Source: JBBKXP01 sp038251315 (GTDB lineage: Bacteria > Pseudomonadota > Alphaproteobacteria > Rhodobacterales > Rhodobacteraceae). From it: DNA of 19,982 nt. The DNA lies in the NCBI GenBank assembly GCA_038251315.1, contig JBBSBK010000069.1:1-19982 (forward strand), in the 5' to 3' direction. The notes beneath the pieces were generated by a model. The model saw only the letters and a list, made by a program, of their open reading frames with translations, was not told where the DNA came from and did not search any database. Below, in pieces: positions 13,445 through 19,982 of this stretch. Position 1 is the stretch's first letter. Every line of letters begins with the position of its first letter. A program made the position numbers and the translations under genes.

Positions 13445-14479
13445 ATGCAATTCAAACCCGACCTTGCCGCCGCCGTCGGCAATACGCCCCTGATCAAACT
13501 GCGCGCCGCCTCCGAGGCGACGGGCTGTACCATCCTTGGCAAGGCCGAGTTCATGAATCCCGGCCAGTCGGTCAAGGATCGCGCGGCGCTTTTCATCATC
13601 CGCGACGCCGTGGCCAAGGGGCAGTTGAAACCCGGCGGCACCATCGTCGAAGGAACCGCCGGGAATACCGGCATCGGGCTGGCGCTGGTCGGTGCCTCGC
13701 TGGGGTTCAGGACGGTGATCGTCATTCCCGAAACCCAGAGCCAGGAAAAAAAGGACATGATCCGGCTGGCCGGGGCCGAACTGGTGCAGGTTCCAGCCGC
13801 CCCCTACAGGAACCCCAACAATTATGTGCGCTATTCCGGGCGGCTGGCCGCGGAACTGGCGCGCTCGACGAACGAGGGCGTGATCTGGGCCAACCAGTTC
13901 GACAATACTGCCAACCGACAGGCCCATATCGAAACCACCGGACCGGAAATCTGGGACCAGACCGATGGCAAGGTCGACGGGTTCGTCTGTGCCGTCGGGT
14001 CGGGTGGTACGCTGGCCGGGGTGGCGATGGCCCTGCAACCCAAGGGCGTCAAGATTGCGCTGGCCGATCCGGACGGCGCGGCGCTGCACAGCTTTTACAC
14101 GACGGGCGAGTTGAAGTCACATGGCGACAGCATCACCGAAGGCATTGGGCAGGGGCGGATCACCGCCAACCTCGAAGGCTTCACCCCCGATTTCAGCTAC
14201 AACATCCCTGATGCCGAGGCCCTGCCGATCGTGTTTGACCTGCTGCAGCACGAGGGTCTGTGCCTTGGCGGATCGTCGGGCATCAACATCGCGGGCGCGA
14301 TCCGGATGGCGCGGGACATGGGGCCGGGGCATACGATCGTAACGATCCTGTGCGATTACGGCACGCGTTATCAGTCGAAACTGTTCAACCCCGAATTTCT
14401 GCGCGACAAGGGGCTGCCGGTGCCCGGCTGGCTGACCACTGGCCCCGCCTCGATCCCCGGCGTGTTCGAGGACGCATGA
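13445..14479 (+). CDS. cysK: Cysteine synthase A (O-acetylserine sulfhydrylase)
   Basis: A 344-residue PLP enzyme of fold type II that makes cysteine from O-acetylserine and sulfide, the last step of assimilatory sulfur metabolism in the cytoplasm. Lys44 in NPGQSVKDRAA is the cofactor lysine. GTAGNTGIG (residues 70-78) is the substrate loop, GSGGTLAG (185-192) holds the PLP phosphate, and GLCLGGSSGIN is the C-terminal conserved loop. The length, slightly over the 310-325 typical of enteric CysK, is as I recall for alphaproteobacterial forms. Linkage of cysK to trgAB is documented in R. sphaeroides, where the locus affects tellurite resistance, plausibly through thiol supply. Its stop overlaps the next gene's start (ATGA). 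Confidence 0.93.
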   Translation: MQFKPDLAAAVGNTPLIKLRAASEATGCTILGKAEFMNPGQSVKDRAALFIIRDAVAKGQLKPGGTIVEGTAGNTGIGLALVGASLGFRTVIVIPETQSQEKKDMIRLAGAELVQVPAAPYRNPNNYVRYSGRLAAELARSTNEGVIWANQFDNTANRQAHIETTGPEIWDQTDGKVDGFVCAVGSGGTLAGVAMALQPKGVKIALADPDGAALHSFYTTGELKSHGDSITEGIGQGRITANLEGFTPDFSYNIPDAEALPIVFDLLQHEGLCLGGSSGINIAGAIRMARDMGPGHTIVTILCDYGTRYQSKLFNPEFLRDKGLPVPGWLTTGPASIPGVFEDA

Positions 14480-16839
14480 CGCTTGCGCGCCTGATCGCCC
14501 TTCTGGTCTGCCTGCTGCCGCTGACGGCAACCGCGCAGGGCATCGGTCCGCAACTCCCCTCGGCCGCAACGACCACCGTCCTGGCGCCCGACTATGATGT
14601 CTGGAACCGGGCTGCGGTGCGCGTCGAACGGGCGGTCGAAGGCGGCTTTGCATCGACATTCGCGCTGGAACGCATGCGCGCCGAACTGACCGAATGGCGC
14701 GACAAGCTGCTTGCGGCGCAATCGCTGAACGCCGGACGAATCCGCACGGTGCAGCAACAGATTGCGGCGCTGGGGGCATCGCCCCCCGAGCGCGCCAACG
14801 AACCCGCAGCGGTCAGTGCGCGGCGCACAGATCTGGCAGCGCAACTGGCGACCCTGCGTGCCCCTGGCCTGTTGGCGCAAGAGGCCTATGCCCGTGCCAA
14901 TGGCCTTGTCAGTGAAATCGACGCGCTGGTCAGGTCCCGTGAAAACGCCCGGCTGTCGGTCGCTGGGCCGTCACCACTGAACCCCGAAAACTGGCCGCTG
15001 GGGTTTGTCGCCCTCTGGAGCGGATCCAAGGCAGTCTGGGTCGAGGTCAAGGCCGGCTTGGCGACCGATCTGCGCAACGGTACCTTCCGCGACAACCTTC
15101 CGCCTGCCTTGGCACTGCTGTTGCTTGCCCTGATCCTGCTGTTGCGTGGGCGGATATGGGCGATGCGGATACAGGGCTGGATCGTGCAGCGCGCCGGCAG
15201 GGGCGCGGGAGTCTGGCGGTTCTTCTTGTCGCTGTTGCAAATCGCGGTACCGTTTGCGGGTCTTCTGGCGCTGTCCAACGGCTTGCTTGCCCTGTCGATC
15301 TTTGGGTTTCGCGGCACCACCTTGATCGAAATTCTGCCTGTTGCAGGCATGTTCGTGATCGTCGGGCGGTGGATGTCGGTGCATTTCTTTCCGTCGCAAG
15401 AAGATGATGGCGGTCCGTTGGCCCTGACCCCCGCGCAGTGCCGCAAGGGGCGGCGGATCGTGTTCGGGCTGGGCAGCACCCTGATGCTGGGCACCCTCTT
15501 GCTGACGCTGATCGGATCGGGTGACAGTTCGGCGGCGGTGGCGGCAGTCGTCGTGCTGCCGGTGCAGTTTCTGACCTGCTATTTCCTGTTTCGCCTCGGT
15601 CGTCTGATGGAACGCCACGCACGCGGCCGCGACTCTCAGAACGCCTACCGCGACCGGATTCTGGGTATCCTGGGTCGCGGGGCGATGCTTGTGGCGTTGG
15701 CGGCGCCGGTTCTGGCGATGCTGGGCTATGCCAACGCAGCCGAACGGCTGCTTTATCCCTCTATCATCACCTTGGCGCTGCTGGGCGTTCTGGTTCTGCT
15801 GCAGCGGCTGATCTTTGACACCTATGGCCTGTTCACGGATGCGCCGGACCGTGGCCGCGACGCCCTGGCCCCGATGCTGCTGGCGTTTGTGCTACTTTTG
15901 GCGGCGCTGCCGTTTCTGGCACTGATCTGGGGCGCGCGCACCGCCGATCTGGCCGAGTTGTGGACTCAGTTCCGGGAAGGGTTCAGCATGGGCGAAACCC
16001 GCATTTCGCCGACGATTTTCCTGACCTTTGCGGTGATCTTTGTTTTTGGTTACACGCTGACCCGGCTGATCCAGGGCGTGTTGCGCACGACGGTCCTGCC
16101 GAAAACCAGAATCGACGCAGGCGGACAGAACGCGCTGGTGTCGGGCCTTGGTTATATCGGCATCTTCCTCGCCGCGCTGGCGGCGATCACCGGCGCCGGC
16201 ATCAACTTGTCCAGTCTGGCCATCGTTGCCGGCGCCCTGTCGGTCGGCATCGGTTTCGGGTTGCAGAACATCGTATCCAACTTCGTGTCGGGGATCATCC
16301 TCCTGATCGAACGACCGATCAGCCAAGGCGACTGGATCGAGGTCGGTGACCAGATGGGATTCGTGCGAGACATTTCGGTCCGTTCCACCCGGATCGAGAC
16401 GTTCGATCGCACCGACGTCATCATTCCCAACGCCGATCTGGTCAGCGGACAGGTCATCAACTGGACGCGGGGCAATTCGGTCGGCCGGGTGATCGTGTCG
16501 GTCGGCGTTGCTTACAGCAGTGACGTCGACAAGGTGGCGACGATATTGCGCGAAATTGCCGAGGCGCATCCGATGGTACTGCTGTCGCCGTCACCTGTCG
16601 TGCTTTTTCAGGCTTTTGGGGCGGACTCACTGAACTTTGAAATCCGCGCGATCCTGCGCGACGTGCTGTTCGTGGCGCAGACGAAATCCGAACTGAACAC
16701 CGAAATCGCCCGACGATTTGCTGCCGAGGGGGTCGAGATTCCGTTCCCACAGCGTGACATCTGGCTGCGCAATCCTGAAGTGTTACCAACCGGGGCCAAG
16801 GATGATTCCCCTACCCAACAAGGCCCTTTGACCGCGTGA
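14476..16839 (+). CDS. DUF3772 / MscS-type mechanosensitive channel
   Basis: A 787-residue membrane protein. Residues 1-20 are a signal peptide (cleavage near TAQG). A periplasmic helical region to about residue 165 resembles DUF3772, and roughly ten membrane helices follow. The MscS core spans about residues 555-765. It has a Gly/Ala-rich pore helix with SLAIVAGALSVGIGFGLQNI, then SNFVSGIILLIERPISQGDW, the beta domain, and TFDRTDVIIPNADLVSGQ leading into the alpha/beta cytoplasmic cage. This architecture is the large MscK/YbiO-like class, which opens under hypo-osmotic membrane tension to release solutes. DMSP is an osmolyte, so a functional link to the dmdA region is conceivable but speculative. 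The ATG overlaps the cysK stop by four bases. Confidence 0.9.
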   Translation: MTLARLIALLVCLLPLTATAQGIGPQLPSAATTTVLAPDYDVWNRAAVRVERAVEGGFASTFALERMRAELTEWRDKLLAAQSLNAGRIRTVQQQIAALGASPPERANEPAAVSARRTDLAAQLATLRAPGLLAQEAYARANGLVSEIDALVRSRENARLSVAGPSPLNPENWPLGFVALWSGSKAVWVEVKAGLATDLRNGTFRDNLPPALALLLLALILLLRGRIWAMRIQGWIVQRAGRGAGVWRFFLSLLQIAVPFAGLLALSNGLLALSIFGFRGTTLIEILPVAGMFVIVGRWMSVHFFPSQEDDGGPLALTPAQCRKGRRIVFGLGSTLMLGTLLLTLIGSGDSSAAVAAVVVLPVQFLTCYFLFRLGRLMERHARGRDSQNAYRDRILGILGRGAMLVALAAPVLAMLGYANAAERLLYPSIITLALLGVLVLLQRLIFDTYGLFTDAPDRGRDALAPMLLAFVLLLAALPFLALIWGARTADLAELWTQFREGFSMGETRISPTIFLTFAVIFVFGYTLTRLIQGVLRTTVLPKTRIDAGGQNALVSGLGYIGIFLAALAAITGAGINLSSLAIVAGALSVGIGFGLQNIVSNFVSGIILLIERPISQGDWIEVGDQMGFVRDISVRSTRIETFDRTDVIIPNADLVSGQVINWTRGNSVGRVIVSVGVAYSSDVDKVATILREIAEAHPMVLLSPSPVVLFQAFGADSLNFEIRAILRDVLFVAQTKSELNTEIARRFAAEGVEIPFPQRDIWLRNPEVLPTGAKDDSPTQQGPLTA

Positions 16840-17000
16840 ACACCCTGCAATCCCGCGACGACACATGACGACGTGACGCAAAGCGACGGTGACAGCACGC
16901 ACCACCAAAGGCGGCATCGTGCCGGACCACCAATCTTGTCAAAACCATATGTGTGGCACCGCCGCGAAAGGGCAAACTGAACCGCCGTGTCAGGCTGTTG

Positions 17001-17029
17001 TTGAGCCTTGTGAAACCCGCTGCTAGGCT
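17001..17029 (+). promoter_or_regulatory. Possible sigma-70 promoter of the M35 peptidase gene
   Basis: TTGAGC (17001-17006), 17 bases and TAGGCT (17024-17029) give a plausible but imperfect promoter. The predicted start near 17036 leaves a short leader containing GAAAGGA. Nothing else was recognised in 16840-17000. Confidence 0.4.
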
Positions 17030-17062
17030 TGACGCTGGGGCACATTGAAAGGACGCGGCGCG

Positions 17063-17698
17063 TTGAAGAATCTGATCGGTCTTGGCCTGTTCATGCTGGC
17101 GTTTGCCGGGCCCGCGGCCGCCGCGAACAATCCCTATCAGGACTGCGTCAAGAACGAACGGGCCATGGTGGAAACCGCGCTGCGCAATGCCAAGACGCTG
17201 GCGCTGGCTGCGGCGGTATCGATTGGCGATACTGACGTTTATGGCCGCTGGTTTGGCAAATACACGCCGGACAACGCCGAACGGGTTCGCGCCACGCTCA
17301 AGGCCGTTTATTCTGCGATCCGCACCGGAGCAGTGGCGACGATCTGCGAACCGGTCCGCGAAGGCGACTGCGACCCCGGCACCTATGCCTATGTTCAGCC
17401 CAACGCGCCCTATCTTGTCCACATCTGCCCGCCCTTCTTTGAATTACCCAATATGTCCGGCCTGCGCCCCGGTGAAGGCGCCAGCGACAACGGCACCCGC
17501 GAGGGGACAATCATCCATGAACTCAGCCATTTCAGGATCGTGGGTGACACCGACGACAATTGCTATTCGCGCGAATATTGCACCGAAATGGCGGGGCGGG
17601 ATGCCTATGCGGTGGTGCGCAATGCCGACAGCTATCAGTACTACACCGAGGATATCACCCACTACAAACCCGTGCCCGAGGTAGCGGCGGATCAGTAA
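17063..17698 (+). CDS. Secreted M35-type (Asp-zincin) metallopeptidase
   Basis: A 211-residue protein with a signal peptide ending PAAAA at about residue 21. The zinc-peptidase motif is HELSHF (His152, Glu153, His156), followed in the correct register by GDTDDNCY: Asp165 aligns with the third zinc ligand and Tyr168 with the catalytic Tyr. That HExxH...GTxDxxY pattern defines the M35 deuterolysin/peptidyl-Lys endopeptidase clan, with Asp as third ligand. Six Cys in the mature part suggest disulfides and a periplasmic or secreted location. Catalytic residues appear intact; substrate preference is unknown. Start: TTG at 17063 has GAAAGGA nine bases upstream and places the signal peptide at the N-terminus; another TTG lies six codons earlier. 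It is convergent with the AI-2E family gene, three bases away. Confidence 0.82.
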   Translation: MKNLIGLGLFMLAFAGPAAAANNPYQDCVKNERAMVETALRNAKTLALAAAVSIGDTDVYGRWFGKYTPDNAERVRATLKAVYSAIRTGAVATICEPVREGDCDPGTYAYVQPNAPYLVHICPPFFELPNMSGLRPGEGASDNGTREGTIIHELSHFRIVGDTDDNCYSREYCTEMAGRDAYAVVRNADSYQYYTEDITHYKPVPEVAADQ

Positions 17699-17701
17699 AC
17701 C

Positions 17702-18832
17702 CTAATGGCTTTCGTCCAGCTGCGCCTCGGTTTCCGGCAATCCTTCGCGCGACAGCAGGATCGCGATCGGGCGCAGGGCCGGAACGTGGCTGCAAACCAC
17801 CAGCAGGCTGACCATGATCGGCACCGACAGGAACATCCCCGGAATCCCCCAGACCGCGCCCCAGAATGCCAGACTGATGATGATCCCGAACGACGACAGA
17901 CGCAGGGCGCGACCCATCAGCCAAGGGTCGATGATATTCCCGTTGACGAACTGGATCGCGCCGCAGGTCATGAAAATCGCCGTTGTCGTGGTCGGGTCGC
18001 CGATCTGGACGTGGGCGACCAAGGCGACAAGGCCGGTGGCGGCGATCGACCCGACGTTGGGGATGAAGTTCAGAACGAATGTGACGACGCCGATGGCGAC
18101 GGCCAGTTCAAGCCCGAACGCCTCGGCCACGACAAAAACCATCGCCCCAGTGATGGCGCTGACCAGCGTCTTGACCAGCAGGTAATAGTTTACCCGGTGA
18201 ATGATCGACGCGATGATCTTGCCCACCCGTTCGGCCCGTTCGTCATTGCCGAGGAAATTGGTCAGTTTGGTCGAAAACCATATACGTTCGGCAAACAGGA
18301 ACCCGACGAACAGGATGACCAGCACCGTGCCTTGGGTCAGGCTGCCAGCCTGTCCGGCGATGGTGCGCATATAGCCTGACACCTCCACCGAACTCAGCGC
18401 GTTCAGAATGGCCGCCTCGGCCTTGTCGCCCATAAAGCTGAACAGCGACGCAATGGCCTGTGGCGCGGACGCGGTGTAGGACAGGGTGGTGACCAGCACG
18501 GTGTTGATCTGCGCTAAAATGATCGAGCTAAGCAGCAGCAAGGCGCCCGAAATCAGCACCATCGCCGCCAACGAGGCCAGCCAGTTCGGGATCCGCACCG
18601 GCCCGATCCGCAACCGGGCAATGAAGTTGATGACGTCCGAGGTGAGCGAGAACAGGATAATCGCCGTCGCCAGAGAAATCAGCAGAAACCGGGCTTGTAC
18701 CAGCAGGAACAGGACAACTGCAAAGGCGATGACAAGCAGGGCAGCCGTCTGCAGACGACGGTGGTCGCCGACATCTGGCACGCGCCGTTCGGGCAGATCG
18801 GTGACGTGGGGGCGGGGCAGGGGTTTGTTCAT
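17702..18832 (-). CDS. AI-2E family (PerM-like) transporter
   Basis: A 376-residue inner-membrane protein of the AI-2E/PerM family (COG0628). It has two N-terminal helices, a soluble-looking central part and a C-terminal helical bundle. The conserved FVLNFIPNVGSIAATGLVALVA segment is followed by FVNGNIIDPWLMGRALRLSSFGIIISLAFWGAVWGIPGMFLSVPI-type sequence, the strongest family marker. Members have been linked to autoinducer-2 export or to Na+/H+ antiport, so the substrate here is not known. Start: ATG at 18832 has AAGGA ten bases upstream. An in-frame ATG at 18853 would add seven residues but has a poorer site. It diverges from tRNA-Ser and ends three bases from the M35 gene. Confidence 0.88.
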   Translation of the reverse strand: MNKPLPRPHVTDLPERRVPDVGDHRRLQTAALLVIAFAVVLFLLVQARFLLISLATAIILFSLTSDVINFIARLRIGPVRIPNWLASLAAMVLISGALLLLSSIILAQINTVLVTTLSYTASAPQAIASLFSFMGDKAEAAILNALSSVEVSGYMRTIAGQAGSLTQGTVLVILFVGFLFAERIWFSTKLTNFLGNDERAERVGKIIASIIHRVNYYLLVKTLVSAITGAMVFVVAEAFGLELAVAIGVVTFVLNFIPNVGSIAATGLVALVAHVQIGDPTTTTAIFMTCGAIQFVNGNIIDPWLMGRALRLSSFGIIISLAFWGAVWGIPGMFLSVPIMVSLLVVCSHVPALRPIAILLSREGLPETEAQLDESH

Positions 18833-18916
18833 CGGTCGGGCGTCCTTGGACATCTTGGCGACTATGTCGGTTCTTGGCGGTGCTGACAACGCTACTGCGT
18901 GACACGTTTCATGGGC

Positions 18917-18945
18917 TTGCATTGGGGCGACGGTTGCGGCTAAAC
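18917..18945 (+). promoter_or_regulatory. Possible promoter of tRNA-Ser
   Basis: TTGCAT (18917-18922), 17 bases and CTAAAC (18940-18945) lie just upstream of the tRNA, predicting a start near 18952, about four bases before the mature 5' end. The match is moderate. Confidence 0.4.
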
Positions 18946-18955
18946 CCCGCCCGAC

Positions 18956-19045
18956 GGAGCGGTGGCCGAGTGGTCGAAGGCGCACGCCTGGAAAGTGTGT
19001 AGGCGGGAAACCGTCTCTAGGGTTCGAATCCCTATCGCTCCGCCA
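18956..19045 (+). tRNA. tRNA-Ser (anticodon GGA)
   Basis: A 90-base tRNA including an encoded CCA. The acceptor stem GGAGCGG pairs with TCGCTCC (one G-U at the inner end), with G as the discriminator base. The D arm has TGGCCGAGTGGTCGAAGG. The anticodon loop is CTGGAAA with anticodon GGA, reading UCC/UCU. A long variable arm (TAGGCGGGAAACCGTCTCTA region) marks it as a class II tRNA. The T loop is GGTTCGAATCC. tRNA-Ser genes are frequent integration sites, and the DNA downstream differs from the rest of the window. Confidence 0.97.
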
Positions 19046-19396
19046 AATTATATTCTAAGTCATTGAATGTAATGAAAAAAATATTGCGCATATTCTGCTA
19101 CCAACAAAGAAACCAACATCCCTAAAATGGTGGACCTCGGCCTTTCGAAGTAGGTTTGAGACGGCCGTAGCAATGACTGCCCCTCACTTATGCGCCCCTT
19201 AAAGTGACGAGCAAGTCAATTCTGCTCGTCACGCCTCGAGAGGTCGAGCGGTCTCTGGTGATTTTCGCGCTCTCTTCCGACGCCCTGGTGCGAAAATGCT
19301 CGATCGAAGCTGCAAGTCTACGGCGCACACATGGCTATCAAGTCTCAGCACCTCAAGACGACCGAGCAGAATCAAAGTCAGACAGTAACTTTGTTC
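19046..19396. other. Gene-poor stretch after tRNA-Ser, probable island edge
   Basis: No convincing gene is seen here. The first 90 bases are unusually AT-rich, with runs such as ATGAAAAAAATATTG. The rest has mixed composition, with a perfect inverted repeat at 19204-19232 and a smaller CTCGA-GAGG-TCGAG dyad just after it. A GTG-initiated frame from 19204 runs into the next gene and has no ribosome site or recognisable domain. No integrase, second copy of the tRNA 3' end, or IS end was found inside the window. Confidence 0.5.
19204..19232. repeat. Perfect 10-bp inverted repeat
   Basis: GTGACGAGCA (19204-19213) and TGCTCGTCAC (19223-19232) are exact inverted repeats around AGTCAATTC. No T-run follows on either strand, so it does not look like a simple terminator. 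It lies about 165 bases upstream of the promoter of the partial gene and could be an operator, a recombination site or a relic element end. Confidence 0.6.
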
Positions 19397-19425
19397 TTGA
19401 CTTACGAAGTGAATTACGTTATGTT
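19397..19425 (+). promoter_or_regulatory. Strong sigma-70 promoter of the partial gene at the right edge
   Basis: TTGACT (19397-19402), exactly 17 bases, and TATGTT (19420-19425). The start is predicted near 19432, giving a leader of about 16 bases that contains AGGAGG. It is among the best promoter matches in the window. Confidence 0.75.
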
Positions 19426-19447
19426 AGTAATAACAGGAGGATGACCG

Positions 19448-19982
19448 ATGACCAACCCAAATGCAGAAGCGCAGCGACGGTGGCGCGCCAAACAGAAGCA
19501 GAAACGCTTCGATGCCCTCAAGCAGCCTGATCAAGGCCAGAGCGATGATCTCTACCGGGAGCCTTTCTTCAGCAGCATAGAGCTTGATGTGAACTGGTCC
19601 GACTTCTCTGTCCCGATCGACCTTGCGGGCATGGAGCCGCCAGCTTTCGACGATGATAGCGGACCCAAATCTAAGGACGGAGAGTTCGAGATAGCAGTAT
19701 TGCGCGACGGCCGCCAACCTTTCGAAGGTAAGCAGAATTCATTGGCCAAGGCCGAAGTTGTGATCGGCTGTCTGATCGATGCGGCGTCCGGAATGGCCCT
19801 CATGGTGAATAAATACAAGAGAAGCGAGATCGATCAGCGGATCGCCGAGATTGAGGAGTCCGACATGTCGGACGCGGATCGCCGCAAGGAGGCGCTCAAA
19901 CAACTCGTGCGTCTTACGAAGTTGCGGGACGAACTCGAAAAGGAAATCCGTTGGACGTTCCGCCGGTGGAAGACAGAGCCGA
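19448..19982 (+). CDS. Hypothetical protein, partial, in putative genomic island
   Basis: The frame starts at ATG 19448, with AGGAGG seven bases upstream, and is still open at the window end: 178 visible residues. I do not recognise the protein. The N-terminus NAEAQRRWRAKQKQKR is strongly basic, a patch that could bind nucleic acid. A Ser/Asp/Pro-rich linker follows. About residues 120-178 are highly charged and probably helical or coiled-coil (RSEIDQRIAEIEESDMSD and after). There is no signal peptide or membrane segment. Codon choice includes ATA, AGA, TTG and other A/T-ending codons that are scarce in the neighbouring core genes, consistent with recent transfer. A phage, plasmid or defence-island origin is possible but not shown. 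Confidence 0.75.
   Translation, partial: MTNPNAEAQRRWRAKQKQKRFDALKQPDQGQSDDLYREPFFSSIELDVNWSDFSVPIDLAGMEPPAFDDDSGPKSKDGEFEIAVLRDGRQPFEGKQNSLAKAEVVIGCLIDAASGMALMVNKYKRSEIDQRIAEIEESDMSDADRRKEALKQLVRLTKLRDELEKEIRWTFRRWKTEP

Noticed and set aside
12176..14089. A 637-codon minus-strand frame opposite trgB and cysK
   Set aside because: It is antisense to two well recognised genes; long opposite frames are usual in GC-rich DNA, and its composition (Gly, Arg, His, Gln rich) is not protein-like.
19204..19530. A 108-codon GTG-initiated plus-strand frame after tRNA-Ser
   Set aside because: It has no ribosome site, starts inside the inverted repeat, shows no domain, and overlaps the better supported gene at 19448.
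1..19982. CRISPR arrays, rRNA genes, IS elements or a replication origin
   Set aside because: No regularly spaced direct repeats, rRNA sequence, transposase frame or DnaA-box cluster was seen on either strand.

Overview
The window is GC-rich DNA that reads as a marine member of the Rhodobacteraceae (Roseobacter group, Alphaproteobacteria). Four things point there: a circularly permuted two-piece tmRNA gene with the alphaproteobacterial tag ANDNRAPAMALAA; a dmdA-acuI pair for dimethylsulfoniopropionate (DMSP) demethylation and acryloyl-CoA reduction; a trgA-trgB-cysK tellurite-resistance cluster like that first described in Rhodobacter sphaeroides; and an adjacent photolyase and CFA-type methyltransferase, as I recall them in the R. 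sphaeroides RpoE (singlet oxygen) regulon. Species cannot be set from this window.

Layout. 1-1237 (minus strand): a partial rhodanese/ChrB-type sulfurtransferase and a secreted DUF1194 (vWA-like) protein. 1305-1652 (minus): ssrA with its own promoter, divergent from a secreted protein with two LCCL-like repeats (1745-2389). 2386-3516 (minus): a DUF4345 membrane protein and a GntR/FCD regulator. The regulator's promoter and start codon lie on a perfect 12-bp palindrome at 3514-3545. 3583-7230 (plus): DUF2182 membrane protein, DUF1326 Cys-rich protein, dmdA and acuI, apparently one operon that the regulator probably controls. 7227-7562 (minus): a small VOC-fold protein.

7823-16839 is a long plus-strand train: a class V aminotransferase translationally coupled to phrB photolyase, a CFA-like lipid methyltransferase, trgA, trgB, cysK and a DUF3772/MscS channel. 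The theme is envelope, light and oxidant stress together with sulfur metabolism. 17063-17698 is a secreted M35-type Asp-zincin peptidase, convergent with an AI-2E family (PerM-like) membrane protein on the minus strand.

18956-19045 is tRNA-Ser(GGA). Downstream of it the base composition and codon use change. There is about 400 bp without a convincing gene, with a perfect 10-bp inverted repeat, and then an unrecognised gene behind a near-consensus sigma-70 promoter that runs off the window. This looks like the edge of a horizontally acquired island at a tRNA-Ser gene.

The most promising lead for new biology is the regulator, palindrome and four-gene DUF2182-DUF1326-dmdA-acuI arrangement, where two putative metal-handling proteins of unknown role appear wired into DMSP catabolism. 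Next come the bacterial M35 peptidase, the tandem LCCL protein, the CFA homologue lacking the expected active-site histidine, and the island edge.
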